In this document: positions 25,312-34,535 of the stretch, in pieces | How positions within the stretch are numbered: the stretch's first letter is position 1 | Layout: every line of letters begins with the position of its first letter | Origin: CAZJYI01 sp964550025 | GTDB lineage: Bacteria > Verrucomicrobiota > Kiritimatiellia > UBA8416 > CAYOBW01 | Assembly: GCA_964550025.1 (NCBI GenBank) | Contig: CAZJYI010000050.1 | Coordinates: 1 to 64,000, forward strand | Reading direction: 5' to 3' | Length of the DNA: 64,000 nucleotides | Translations under genes and position numbers: made by a program | Notes under the pieces: model-generated | What the model was told of the DNA's origin: nothing | What the model saw: the letters and a program-made list of their open reading frames with translations, nothing else | Database searches by the model: none

Positions 25312-27675
25312 ATGCGAGAGAGAATTCGCAGGCTTAGAGAGAATACGCTGCAGGCAACGCCGAGGATATCCACCGAGCGCGCGCAACTCGTCACCGAGTG
25401 CTGCCGGCAGCCCGAGACGCAGCGCGAGTCCATTCCGGTTCAGCGTGCGCTGGCCTTCAGGCACGTCATGGCCCGCAAGGCCCTGTACGTCGGCGACGGC
25501 GAGCTGATCGTCGGAGAGCGCGGTCCCGAGCCGGCTGCGGTTCCTACATACCCGGAGATCTGCGTTCACAGCATGGAAGACCTCGACACGTTGGACACGC
25601 GCGAGAAGATCTCCTACCGCGTTGACGAGGAAGCACGGCAGCTCCACGAGTCCGAAATCCTCCCCTTCTGGAAGGGACGAGCCCAGCGGGACCGCCTTTT
25701 CAGGGAACTCCCTGCCGAATGGCATGCGGCCTATGAAGCCGGCATCTTCACCGAGTTCCAGGAACAGCGTACGCCCGGCCACACGGCCCTGGGCGACAAA
25801 ATCTTCCGGAAGGGCTTCCTCGACATCAAGAACGACATCCGCAACCAGCTCGAGGCCCTGGACTTCTGCAGCGACCCGCAGGCCCAGGACAAGAAGGAAG
25901 AGCTCCAGGCCATGAACGTCGCGGCGGACGCCATCCTGACCTATGCCGCGCGCTACGCCGACAGGCTGGAAGAGATGCAGGCCGAGGAACCCGACGCAGA
26001 GCGCCGGCGCGAGCTCCAGCAGATGGCGCGCAACTGCCGCCACGTGCCGGCACACCCGCCCGAGACGTTCTGGCAGGCGTTGCAATGCTACTGGTTCGTC
26101 CACGTCGGGGTCATCACCGAGCTCAATCCCTGGGATTCGTTCAACCCGGGACGGCTGGACCAACACCTGTTCCCCTTCTACAGCCGCGAGATCGAGGCCG
26201 GCACGCTGACGGAGGAAGATGCCCTGGAGTTGCTCCAGGCATTCTGGATCAAGTTCCACAACCATCCGGCTCCGCCCAAGGTGGGCGTCACGGCGGCGGA
26301 GAGCGGCACCTACACCGACTTCGCCCTCATCAACCTGGGCGGCGTCAAGGCCGACGGTTCCGATGCCGTCAACGATCTCACCTACGTGATCCTGGACGTC
26401 ATTGAGGAGATGCGCCTGCTGCAGCCGAGCTCGATGGTCCAACTCAGCAAGAAGAACCCCGACCGCTTCATCAAGCGCGCGGCAAGAATCGTGCGCACGG
26501 GGTTCGGCCAACCGTCGATATTCAATACCGACGCCATCGTTCAGGAACTGACACGGCAGGGCAAATCCATCGAGGATGCCCGCTGTGGCGGAGCCAGCGG
26601 CTGCGTGGAAAGCGGTGCCTTCGGCAAGGAAGCCTATTTCCTCAGCGGCTATTTCAGCATCCCGAAAATCCTCGAGATCACGTTGAACAACGGCGTCGAT
26701 CCGCGCACGGGAAAGACCATCGGCGCGGCAACGGGAGAGCCGGCCGCCTTCGAGTCCTTCGACGATTTCTATGAGGCTTTTGCCGCGCAACTGCGCCATT
26801 TCGTCGATATCAAAGTGCGGGGCAACAACGTCATCGAACGGCTGTATGCGAAATACATGCCCGTGCCGTTCCTGTCGCTGGTGATCGAGGACTGCGTCGA
26901 GAACGGCCGGGACTACCACTGCGGCGGTGCGCGCTACAACACGACGTATATCCAGGGCGTCGGTCTCGGGACCATCACCGACTGCCTCGCGGCAATCAAG
27001 CACAACGTCTACGACACGGAACGCGTCGCCATGGGCGAACTGCTCGAAGCGTTGCAGGAGGATTTCGCGGGCCGCGAAGCGCTGCGGAATCTCCTTCTGG
27101 AAGACACGCCGAAGTTCGGAAACGACGACGACCGCGCCGACGAGCTGGCGCGCCGGGTCTTCGAGACGTACTTCGGCCTTGTCGACGGCCGGCCGAATCC
27201 GCGCGGCGGTTGCCATCGCGTCAACATGCTGCCGACAACGGTACACGTCTACTTCGGCAGCGTGACGGGCGCGTTGCCGGACGGCCGCAAAGCCGGTGTA
27301 GCGCTCTCCGAGGGGATTTCCCCGGTCCAGGGGGCCGACCGCAAAGGTCCCACGGCCGTCCTGCGTTCGGCCGCCAAGATCGACCACATCAAGACAGGAG
27401 GGACGCTCCTCAACCAGAAGTTCACGCCGCAGCTCCTGGAAGACGACGATGGCATAGCCAAGCTGGCGCAGCTCGTCCGCGGCTATTTTCGTATGGACGG
27501 TCATCACGTGCAATTCAACGTCGTTACCAGGGAAACGCTGATCCACGCGCAAGAGCACCCGGAAGACCATCGCGACCTGATCGTGCGCGTGGCGGGCTAC
27601 AGCGACTACTTCGTCAACCTGAACGCGGAACTGCAGAACGAGATCATTCGGCGGACGGAACACGAGACGATGTGA
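25312..27675 (+). CDS. Glycyl radical enzyme, HypD-like (putative trans-4-hydroxy-L-proline dehydratase)
   Basis: The 787-residue enzyme has all the family landmarks. The thiyl cysteine is Cys431 in GGASGCVESG, with Glu433 of the GCVE signature seen in dehydratases and C-N lyases. The glycyl radical is at Gly762 in RVAGYSDYF, 25 residues from the C-terminus. The N-terminal half (ELIVGERG, PTYPEIC, EQRTPGHT) and the middle (FNPGRLDQHL, GGARYNTTYIQGVG) recall Clostridioides HypD more than PflB or CutC. HypD removes water from trans-4-hydroxyproline; no proC reductase gene is adjacent here. The activase is immediately upstream and a kinase gene 57 bases downstream. The enzyme class is certain but the substrate is only inferred. 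Confidence 0.85.
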   Translation: MRERIRRLRENTLQATPRISTERAQLVTECCRQPETQRESIPVQRALAFRHVMARKALYVGDGELIVGERGPEPAAVPTYPEICVHSMEDLDTLDTREKISYRVDEEARQLHESEILPFWKGRAQRDRLFRELPAEWHAAYEAGIFTEFQEQRTPGHTALGDKIFRKGFLDIKNDIRNQLEALDFCSDPQAQDKKEELQAMNVAADAILTYAARYADRLEEMQAEEPDAERRRELQQMARNCRHVPAHPPETFWQALQCYWFVHVGVITELNPWDSFNPGRLDQHLFPFYSREIEAGTLTEEDALELLQAFWIKFHNHPAPPKVGVTAAESGTYTDFALINLGGVKADGSDAVNDLTYVILDVIEEMRLLQPSSMVQLSKKNPDRFIKRAARIVRTGFGQPSIFNTDAIVQELTRQGKSIEDARCGGASGCVESGAFGKEAYFLSGYFSIPKILEITLNNGVDPRTGKTIGAATGEPAAFESFDDFYEAFAAQLRHFVDIKVRGNNVIERLYAKYMPVPFLSLVIEDCVENGRDYHCGGARYNTTYIQGVGLGTITDCLAAIKHNVYDTERVAMGELLEALQEDFAGREALRNLLLEDTPKFGNDDDRADELARRVFETYFGLVDGRPNPRGGCHRVNMLPTTVHVYFGSVTGALPDGRKAGVALSEGISPVQGADRKGPTAVLRSAAKIDHIKTGGTLLNQKFTPQLLEDDDGIAKLAQLVRGYFRMDGHHVQFNVVTRETLIHAQEHPEDHRDLIVRVAGYSDYFVNLNAELQNEIIRRTEHETM

Positions 27676-27732
27676 CACGAATCTCAGATTGCGCTTGATC
27701 TGAGTGCGCGGCTGGCGGATGCTCCCCCGTCT

Positions 27733-28893
27733 ATGAGCACCGATCTTCAGCCGCCGAAAACGACAGTACTGGCCATGGATACCGGTCCCTCGGAGCCGGC
27801 GCCGGACAGGTCTTCTTTTGGGGTGACTCTCACCGACCTCATGCGCAACTACCGGGCCATTTTCGAGGCCAACGCGATCTACTACCCGGTCTCCTACCAG
27901 TTTGTCCGCGAGCTGGGCCGCGGACAACAGGGCATCGTCATGCTCGGGGTACGGCACGGTGCGCGGGGATGCACCACGGAGCATGCGATCAAGGTATTCA
28001 CGCCCGGCCTCTACCAGACACCAAACCAGTACTGGACGGACATGGGCCGTATTGCACGGCAGATCTCGCGCCTGCACAGTGTGCAGAACGCCAGCCTCGT
28101 GTCGCGGCACTCATACGAAGAAACGCAGGGCATCGGGTACGTCGAAATGGAGGCCATCGATGGCGTAGACCTCCGGCGCCTCCTGACGCCGCACCACCTC
28201 GACGTCGTGCGGGAACGTTCGTCGGACGACGAATGGGACCGCTTCACGCGCACGATCTTTCGTCTCGAGAACGACCGGCTGACCATCCAGCCGGGTATCG
28301 CCATCTACATTGTCAGAAGCATTCTGCGCGGCCTGGAGGTCCTGCACGAGTGCAACTTCCTGCACGCCGACATCAAGCCCGCCAATGTCATGATCAACCG
28401 GCAGGGTTACCCCAAGATCGTCGACTTCGGGCGGGCCGTCGTGCCGGAAACGGAACAGGCGGTCCTTTTCGGCTCCCCCATGTACATGGCGCCGGAGGCC
28501 CACCGCCGGGAACCGCCAAAGACACAGTCCGATCTCTACAGCGTCGGCCTGGTGGCGCTCGAGATGCTGCGCGGCGAGCCGCTCATGCCGGATACGCAGA
28601 CACGGGAAGACGAACTGCTCGCCGTCAAGGAGGGATTGCCCGAAGAGCTGCGAGACCTGCTGCCGCCGTACATTCTGGAGAACGAGGACCTGGTCGAGAT
28701 CCTGCATCGGCTGATCAGCATCGAGCCTGAAGACCGCTACGCCAGCGCACGCGACGCCGAGGGCGGAAGCGGCGGCCTCAGGGTCATCGACCGCCAGCTC
28801 GTCCAGGCCGGTCTCGACAGCGAGTACGCCAGGGACCTGGCCGATTACATGGCCAAGCTCGTCAACCCGGCTACGGACCGGGTGGAAGCCTGA
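27733..28893 (+). CDS. Serine/threonine protein kinase (soluble, Hanks type)
   Basis: The 386-residue product has a kinase domain at about 55-345. The glycine loop is LGRGQQGIV, the ATP lysine is in HAIKVF, and the catalytic loop is LHADIKPANV (HAD in place of HRD, with catalytic Asp kept). The metal motif is VDFGRAV and the activation segment ends GSPMYMAPEAHR. The loop is DFG and functional by inspection. No membrane helix or sensor domain follows, which differs from PknB-type kinases. It is on the same strand just after the glycyl radical enzyme, so it may be cotranscribed. No ribosome binding site is obvious. The substrate is unknown. Confidence 0.87.
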   Translation: MSTDLQPPKTTVLAMDTGPSEPAPDRSSFGVTLTDLMRNYRAIFEANAIYYPVSYQFVRELGRGQQGIVMLGVRHGARGCTTEHAIKVFTPGLYQTPNQYWTDMGRIARQISRLHSVQNASLVSRHSYEETQGIGYVEMEAIDGVDLRRLLTPHHLDVVRERSSDDEWDRFTRTIFRLENDRLTIQPGIAIYIVRSILRGLEVLHECNFLHADIKPANVMINRQGYPKIVDFGRAVVPETEQAVLFGSPMYMAPEAHRREPPKTQSDLYSVGLVALEMLRGEPLMPDTQTREDELLAVKEGLPEELRDLLPPYILENEDLVEILHRLISIEPEDRYASARDAEGGSGGLRVIDRQLVQAGLDSEYARDLADYMAKLVNPATDRVEA

Positions 28894-28940
28894 GCGTGCG
28901 TTCGCCGACAGTCTCCACACCCCCGTGACCGCTCCGCGAG

Positions 28941-29142
28941 GATCGGGGCGCGAGAGAGTGCGATTACGATCGGGGAGAACTACCATTCCCCTCCCCAATC
29001 ATAATCCCACTCCTCCCCCTCACCAATCGCCCCGAAGACCGACCGAGGCGATCGGGGCGCGAGAGAGTGCGATTACGATCGGGGAGAACTACCATTCCCC
29101 TCCCCAATCTTAATCCCACTCCTCCCCCTCACCAATCGCCCC
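28941..29142. repeat. 93-bp tandem direct repeat with internal hairpin
   Basis: Positions 28941-29033 and 29050-29142 are identical apart from one base (A at 29001 against T), with a period of 109 bases. Each copy can fold, because GATTACGATCGGGGAG faces CTCCCCAATCATAATC. The copies fill the gap between the kinase gene and the terminator of the convergent isomerase gene. Downstream, GAGAGTACGGGT occurs twice near 29203-29232. Confidence 0.9.
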
Positions 29143-29270
29143 CAAAACCGCACCATACTCTGCCACCAAACCTGTGCTCGGACTACGGGATGGAGTGGGG
29201 GCAGAGAGTACGGGTGAGAGTACGGGTAGTCACTACTCGCTCACGCTCGTGGCTACATCGGACGCGACGA

Positions 29271-29314
29271 AGACAAGAAAAGCCCCGACCGCCCATCGCG
29301 AACGGCCGGGGCTT
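29271..29314 (-). terminator. Rho-independent terminator of the TIM-barrel gene
   Basis: On the minus strand AAGCCCCGGCCG pairs with CGGTCGGGGCTT (one G-T type mismatch) and is followed by TTCTTGTC. It lies 26 bases past the stop codon and could also terminate the convergent kinase transcript. Confidence 0.8.
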
Positions 29315-29339
29315 CTGTTTTCCCCGTTAGGGTCAGCGC

Positions 29340-30332
29340 CTACTTGTCGAACTGCGCGTCAAACGCAATGTCGCTTGACGGGAAGTCGACGGTTCTGACG
29401 AACTCGCAGGCCTCGGCGGCGCCGTGGCAGCGGTCCATACGCGAGTCTTCCCATTCCACCGACAGCGGGCCCTTGTACCCGACGTCGTTCAGCGCCACGA
29501 TGATCTCCTCGAAGTCGATGTCACCGTGACCCAGCGAGCGGAAGTCCCAGAAGCGGCGCGGGTCGGCAAACTCGGTATGACCGCCGAAGACACCAACGCT
29601 GCCGTCGCCATGGCCCCACCACGCATCCTTCATGTGCGCATGGAAAATGCGTTTGCCGAACGTGCGGATGAACTTGACGTAGTCGACGCCCTGGTAACCC
29701 AGGTGCGACGGGTCGTAGTTGAAGCCGAAGCAGGGGTGGTTCTTCACCGCGGCCAGTGCGCGCTCAGCCGAGGCGATGTCAAAGGCGATCTCCGTCGGAT
29801 GCACTTCCAGCGCAAACTTGACGCCCTTGTCCTTGAACACGTCCAGGATCGGGATCCAGTCCTTGGCAAACGCTTCGTACCCCGCGTCGATCTGCCCCGG
29901 CGCACAGGGCGGGAACGAGTACAGCAGGTGCCAGATCGGCGACCCGGTGAAACCGTTGACAACCTTCAGACCCATGTTCGCGGCGGCTTTGGCCGTGTTC
30001 TTCATGGTCCTGATGGCCCACTGCTTCGCCTTCTTCGGGCTCCCCGCCACGCTCGGCGGCGCAAACTGGTAGTGGCGCTCGTCGATGTTGTCGCTCACGA
30101 GCTGCCCGGCGAGGTGATGGGAGATGGCCCAGCACTTCAGACCGTGCTTCGCGAGAATCGCATGGCGGTCTTCGCAGTACCTCTTGCTGCGCGCGCCCTT
30201 GTCGGGATCAAAGTGATCACCCCAGCAAGCCAACTCCAACCCGTCGTACCCCCAGTCGGCCGCCATCTTCGCCAGCTCTTCCAGCGGCAGGTCCGCCCAC
30301 TGGCCCGTGAAAAGTGTTACCGGTCTACCCAT
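29340..30332 (-). CDS. Sugar phosphate isomerase/epimerase-like TIM-barrel protein
   Basis: This 330-residue protein of the xylose isomerase-like TIM-barrel superfamily starts at an ATG with AGGAAGGAGG upstream. Typical metal-site elements are present: FALEVHPTEIAFD with Glu and His, FGFNYDPSHLGYQGVD, FHAHMKDAWW, LGHGDIDF and LSVEWEDSRMD. These suggest a divalent metal centre acting on a sugar or inositol derivative. Related proteins in PVC bacteria are often annotated as inosose isomerase-like or sugar epimerases. It stands alone on its strand with its own terminator. The substrate cannot be told from sequence. Confidence 0.87.
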   Translation of the reverse strand: MGRPVTLFTGQWADLPLEELAKMAADWGYDGLELACWGDHFDPDKGARSKRYCEDRHAILAKHGLKCWAISHHLAGQLVSDNIDERHYQFAPPSVAGSPKKAKQWAIRTMKNTAKAAANMGLKVVNGFTGSPIWHLLYSFPPCAPGQIDAGYEAFAKDWIPILDVFKDKGVKFALEVHPTEIAFDIASAERALAAVKNHPCFGFNYDPSHLGYQGVDYVKFIRTFGKRIFHAHMKDAWWGHGDGSVGVFGGHTEFADPRRFWDFRSLGHGDIDFEEIIVALNDVGYKGPLSVEWEDSRMDRCHGAAEACEFVRTVDFPSSDIAFDAQFDK

Positions 30333-30571
30333 GCTCTTCCTCCTTCCTGACATTCCTCTTCATGATTCAGCCACCGCCCAAGCCTGACCCGGCGGCACGG
30401 CGGCTCCATCCGTGGCGCTTACTGTAGCCAAGCGGGGGGCGGCATGCAATAGCGCAGGCCGGGGAAAACCGGAAAAAAAGCGGCGAGCGGGGATTGATCC
30501 GGCGAGCGGCATACCGCATCATCGGGGTTCGCATCCACACAGTGAACCTGTCACCATCGAGGAGGAGTTTC

Positions 30572-32779
30572 ATGCGCACACGGAACACCCGGCATCTCTG
30601 GACCCTGACCTTTGTGGTCGCCATCGCCCTCATCGCCGGCCTGGCACACGCCGAGCTCAGGCTGCCAAAGGTGTTCGGCAACAACATGGTCCTGCAGCGC
30701 GACTCGGCCGTCCCTGTGTGGGGATGGGCCGATCCGGGGGCGCGAGTAACCGTACAATTCGCGGACCAGACCAAACAGTGCGTTGCCGACGCCGCCGGCA
30801 GGTGGACGGTGCGCCTGGACGCCATGCCGGCCAGCGCGGAGGGGCGAACGCTCACGGTCACGGTCGGAGACGGACAGGAGAAAGCCGCGTTCACGGCGGT
30901 CCTGGTCGGCGAAGTGTGGCTCTGCTCCGGGCAGTCCAACATGCAGTGGAGCGTGAACCAGTCGAAGAACCCGGCCGATGAGATCGCGAACGCCAGGTGG
31001 CCGCTGATCCGGCACATCGCCATACCGCGCGTCCCGTCCGGACACCCCCGCGACGACGTGGACGCGAGCTGGCAGATCTGCTCTCCCGAAACGGCGGCCG
31101 GCTTCTCCGCCGTGGCCTACTACTTCGGCCGGCACCTGCACCGCGAACTGAACGTCCCCGTCGGGTTGATCCACTCTTCGTGGGGTGGCACGCGCATCGA
31201 ACCCTGGACACCGCCCGAGGGCTTCGCCGCCGTGCCCGCATTGGCCGGCATCCACGAGCAGGTCCAGAATGCCATGCCGACGTCTCCGAAGTTCAAGGCG
31301 CGCCTGGGGAAGTACATCGGGCAGGTCGAAGCCTGGATGGCCGAGGCGCGAAAGTCCATCGCGTCGGGGTCACCGCTTGCGCCCATCCCCGACTACCCGC
31401 CGGAGCTGAAACCGCTGGGCGAGCGCCAGCAGCCCTGTGCGCTCTACAACGGGATGATCCACGCGCTCGTCCCCTACGCCATTCGCGGCGCCATCTGGTA
31501 CCAGGGCGAGTCGAACCACACCGAAGGCATGCTCTACTACGAGAAGATGAAGGCGCTCATCGGCGGCTGGCGCGAATTGTGGAAGCGGGGCGACTTCCCC
31601 TTCTACTTCGTCCAGATCGCCCCCTTCCAATACGGCAATGAATCGCCGGCCATTCTACCCAGGCTGTGGGAGGCCCAGACCGCCGCGTTGGCCATCCCTA
31701 ACACGGGCATGACGGTCATCAGCGACATCGGCAACCTCAAGGACATCCACCCGAAGAACAAGCAGGGCGTCGGGGCCAGGCTGGGACAGATCGCACTGGC
31801 GAAGACGTACGGCATCGAGAACATCGTCTACTCCGGACCGATGTTCAAGTCCATGGCGATCGAAGGCAATTCCATCCGCGTCACGTTCGATCACGTGGGC
31901 GGCGGGCTCGCCTCGCGCGACGGCAAGCCGCTATCGTGGTTCGAGATCGTCGGGCCGGACACGGACTTCGTGAAGGCTGACGCAACCATTGACGGCAACG
32001 CGGTCGTGCTCTCTTCCCCCGCGGTCACGAACCCGGCCGCCGTTCGCTTCGCCTGGCACAAGCTGGCGGAGCCCAACCTGATGAACAAGGAGGGACTGCC
32101 GGCCAACCCCTTCCGCGCCGGCGAAGTGCCGAGGCGGGACTGGCTCGCGCTGAAGGTCGAAGAGGCAGAGGAATACGAGCTCGTCTACTCGCTGGACCTT
32201 GCGAAGCTCGGGAAGACGGTCCGGTACGACATCGACAACCGGGGCAAGCTCAACGGCGCCTTCGACCGCATCGCCTACTTCCTGGAGCTCAAGAAGGCCG
32301 GAAAACAGGTCCGGTACTTGTACGTCTCGATGGACGCGTTCTCCGACGACCTCTCGAAGATCGGCATCCCGACGTTTGCGTCCAAAGCGGAGTTCCAGCA
32401 GAAAGTCGCCAACATGAACGTCTTCTCCAACGCCGATGGCATCAGAACCGGCAAGGGCATCGCGACGGGCAACATCGAGTTCTGGCCTGACAACTACGGA
32501 CCGTCGAACAGCGCGTCGGTACCGAAAGCGTCACCCGGAGTCTACGACTTTGGCGATCAGCCGACCGAACCGGAGGACGGCTACGGCTCGATGCAGGTGC
32601 ACAACTACGGTGCGGGCCAGACGCTGTTCGCGATCAACAAGTGGAAATCGGGCAACCAGGCCGACATCGGCATCGGCAACAGCGCCGGCAGAACACGCGA
32701 CTGGACCTTCACGTCCAACGCGGCAAGCTACGAGACCAAGAACCTGCGCGTGCTGGTGAGGATGCGAAAGGGGGACTGA
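30572..32779 (+). CDS. Secreted sialate O-acetylesterase-like esterase
   Basis: The product has 735 residues with a signal peptide (LWTLTFVVAIALIAGLAHA), and GAGGAGGAG precedes the ATG. An N-terminal beta domain (LRLPKVFGNNMVLQRDSAVPV) is followed by an SGNH-type esterase. The nucleophile block is LCSGQSNMQWSV, an oxyanion segment is SWGGTRIEPW, IWYQGESNHTEG follows, and the catalytic DIHPKNK block is in the middle. After about residue 515 an extra C-terminal beta domain of 210 residues has YELVYSLDLAKLG and ends RVLVRMRKGD; its fold is not identified. The enzyme probably removes acetyl groups from sialic acids or other glycans outside the cell, consistent with glycan use. Confidence 0.87.
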   Translation: MRTRNTRHLWTLTFVVAIALIAGLAHAELRLPKVFGNNMVLQRDSAVPVWGWADPGARVTVQFADQTKQCVADAAGRWTVRLDAMPASAEGRTLTVTVGDGQEKAAFTAVLVGEVWLCSGQSNMQWSVNQSKNPADEIANARWPLIRHIAIPRVPSGHPRDDVDASWQICSPETAAGFSAVAYYFGRHLHRELNVPVGLIHSSWGGTRIEPWTPPEGFAAVPALAGIHEQVQNAMPTSPKFKARLGKYIGQVEAWMAEARKSIASGSPLAPIPDYPPELKPLGERQQPCALYNGMIHALVPYAIRGAIWYQGESNHTEGMLYYEKMKALIGGWRELWKRGDFPFYFVQIAPFQYGNESPAILPRLWEAQTAALAIPNTGMTVISDIGNLKDIHPKNKQGVGARLGQIALAKTYGIENIVYSGPMFKSMAIEGNSIRVTFDHVGGGLASRDGKPLSWFEIVGPDTDFVKADATIDGNAVVLSSPAVTNPAAVRFAWHKLAEPNLMNKEGLPANPFRAGEVPRRDWLALKVEEAEEYELVYSLDLAKLGKTVRYDIDNRGKLNGAFDRIAYFLELKKAGKQVRYLYVSMDAFSDDLSKIGIPTFASKAEFQQKVANMNVFSNADGIRTGKGIATGNIEFWPDNYGPSNSASVPKASPGVYDFGDQPTEPEDGYGSMQVHNYGAGQTLFAINKWKSGNQADIGIGNSAGRTRDWTFTSNAASYETKNLRVLVRMRKGD

Positions 32780-32937
32780 GGGCAACGGCAAGACGAACAC
32801 AATTGGCCGTTGTGGCGTAGTGGGGTACGAGAACAGCGCAGTCCCGGCACGCCCCCGCAGCGTCGCGATTCTAATTGCATGCAGCGCCCCTCACGCCTAT
32901 ACTTCGCGTAATCGTAGAAGGTACCAGGAGAATCTGC

Positions 32938-33216
32938 ATGAGCGCACTCACCGTCCAGTTTGAACTCCCCGCGGACGTTCTCGGCGCCCTGGATGTACCC
33001 AGGGGGCAGCTGAGCCAGCGTCTCAAGGAACTGATATCCCTGGAGTTGTTCCGGGAAGGGCGCATATCGTCCGGCAAGGCGGCGGAACTGCTTGGCATCA
33101 CGAAGGAGGGCTTCGTGCAGATCCTTGCCCGCCATGGTGTTCCGTACTTCAGCGAATCGGCTGAGGAACTGGCACAGGCGGTCGCCGTGGCGGAACGCAC
33201 TCTCGGGGAGCAGTAG
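32938..33216 (+). CDS. UPF0175 family antitoxin-like protein
   Basis: A 92-residue protein with a predicted helix-turn-helix (GRISSGKAAELLGITKEGFVQILARHGV) and a short N-terminal strand (LTVQFELPADVL). This is the UPF0175 family, usually found before a PIN-like DUF3368 gene as a toxin-antitoxin pair. Such a gene follows after 6 bases but is frameshifted. CAGGAG precedes the start. The antitoxin itself appears intact. Confidence 0.85.
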   Translation: MSALTVQFELPADVLGALDVPRGQLSQRLKELISLELFREGRISSGKAAELLGITKEGFVQILARHGVPYFSESAEELAQAVAVAERTLGEQ

Positions 33217-33222
33217 ACACCG

Positions 33223-33716
33223 ATGGTTGTCGTCAGCAATGCGGGACCTCTGATTGCTCTGGCGCGGATTGGACAACTGCAGTTGCTTCCGTCACTCTTC
33301 GGCAACGTGCACCTTCCAACGGCTGTACACGTAGAGGTGGTCGATCAAGGAGCCGAACGCCCGGGCTCCGAGGATGTGGCGCGAGCAGAATGGGTGCACA
33401 CCGGAGAAGTCCGAGACAGGGTCGGCGTCGACCTCTTGCGTGATCGCCTGGGAAAGGGCGAAAGTGAGGCCGTCGTTCTTGCCATCGAGATGAACGCAGA
33501 CCTTCTCTCCTCATCGATGAGGAACGCGGACGGCGCGTGGCGCAGGCACGGGACATCAATGTGATGGGGGCACTCGGCGTGCTGTTGCTCGCGAAGAGGA
33601 GCGGACTTCTTGCTGAAGTCGGCACACACCTCAATGCGCTCAGGGCCGCGGGCTTCCGCATGGACCGCAGGCTGTCCGCAAGAGTGAAAGCACTCGCGGG
33701 CGAAGGCGACACGTAG
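33223..33716 (+). pseudogene. DUF3368 PIN-like toxin, frameshifted
   Basis: The first part reads VVVSNAGPLIALARIGQLQLLPSLFG and GKGESEAVVLAIEMNADLL, typical of DUF3368 PIN-type nucleases. Near 33505-33510 the sequence CTTCTCTCCTC carries two extra bases. The original frame then leaves the family pattern and stops at 33564. Dropping the two bases restores IDEE-RGRRVAQARDINVMGALGVLLLAKRSG to the stop at 33714-33716, giving a full-length protein of about 163 residues. The gene is therefore broken by a 2-base insertion in a TC run, or the read has an error there. The acidic residues needed for catalysis lie on both sides of the shift. Confidence 0.8.
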
Positions 33717-33719
33717 AAC

Positions 33720-34442
33720 GTGAAATGTCCTTCCTGCAGTATTGACATTTTGCCCGACTCGCACGGGGGACAGCGTGTCGATGCTTGCCCGGAGTGCCGT
33801 GGCATCTGGTTTGGTCCCGGCGAACTGGTAGTTGTCGCAAGACAGTTGATCCGGGAGGGGCAGATTCCGGACCAAGAGGCCGTAGATGCCTTCGACGTGA
33901 CGCCCAAGCCAGCCAACAAGGGCCCGTCACGGAGGATGTGTCCCAGTTGTGAGATGCCGATGGAGGTCGTCAACTACTCCTACGATTCAAACGTATTCCT
34001 GGACAAATGCCCGGCGTGCGGAGGCGTCTGGACTGATGAAGGAGAGGTGGAACGCGTGGCCCGGTATCTCAAGGGAAACCCGGCAGTCAACAGGTACACG
34101 GAATCCCTGATGGCACACGTGGTCAAGGAGCGGGAACCAGGCACCATCTCCCGACTGCTGAGATCCCGACGCGCGTCGGGAACCATCGCGTTGGTGTACC
34201 TGGGTGGTGCCATTCTCACCCGAGAATTCGAAGTCATCTGGAAGATGGCGATGTTCTTGGTCTGGCCCGTTGCCTGCATCTGGTTCTCGGATGCCATCGG
34301 CGGCTATACGGGTCTCCTCTCTCTGCCTCGTCCACCCATTTCACGAAGATCACCCGGTATCTTCATCGCTCTCACAGGTTGGATTCTGCTCCTGCTGCCC
34401 GTTGTAGTTGCAGTTGTGATGGCAGTTCTGCAGCTCTGCTGA
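33720..34442 (+). CDS. zf-TFIIB double zinc-ribbon membrane protein
   Basis: A 240-residue protein starting with GTG 3 bases after the PIN pseudogene. It has two zinc ribbons of the zf-TFIIB type: CPSC with CPECRGIWFGPGE at 3-36, and CPSC with CPACGGVWTDEGE at about 75-112. A charged helix follows, then two or three hydrophobic segments at about 160-190 and 215-238, which suggest membrane anchoring. Proteins of this kind are common and uncharacterised. It shares an operon-like position with the UPF0175/DUF3368 pair but probably is not part of it. Confidence 0.75.
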   Translation: MKCPSCSIDILPDSHGGQRVDACPECRGIWFGPGELVVVARQLIREGQIPDQEAVDAFDVTPKPANKGPSRRMCPSCEMPMEVVNYSYDSNVFLDKCPACGGVWTDEGEVERVARYLKGNPAVNRYTESLMAHVVKEREPGTISRLLRSRRASGTIALVYLGGAILTREFEVIWKMAMFLVWPVACIWFSDAIGGYTGLLSLPRPPISRRSPGIFIALTGWILLLLPVVVAVVMAVLQLC

Positions 34443-34535
34443 ACATGGGGAGAGCCTGGAGGAGAATCGCACGATAGCACGCCGGAATCCGCAAACGGTG
34501 TTGGTGACCACAGCGCGCGACCGCTCACCGAGCCG

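Noticed and set aside
25168..28110. A 980-codon minus-strand open frame
   Set aside because: It lies antisense to the glycyl radical enzyme, which has catalytic motifs at the right places. The antisense product has no family pattern.
28894..29340. Possible tRNA or other structured RNA gene in the kinase-isomerase gap
   Set aside because: No cloverleaf with a CCA-ready acceptor stem can be drawn. The region is explained by the tandem repeat and terminator.
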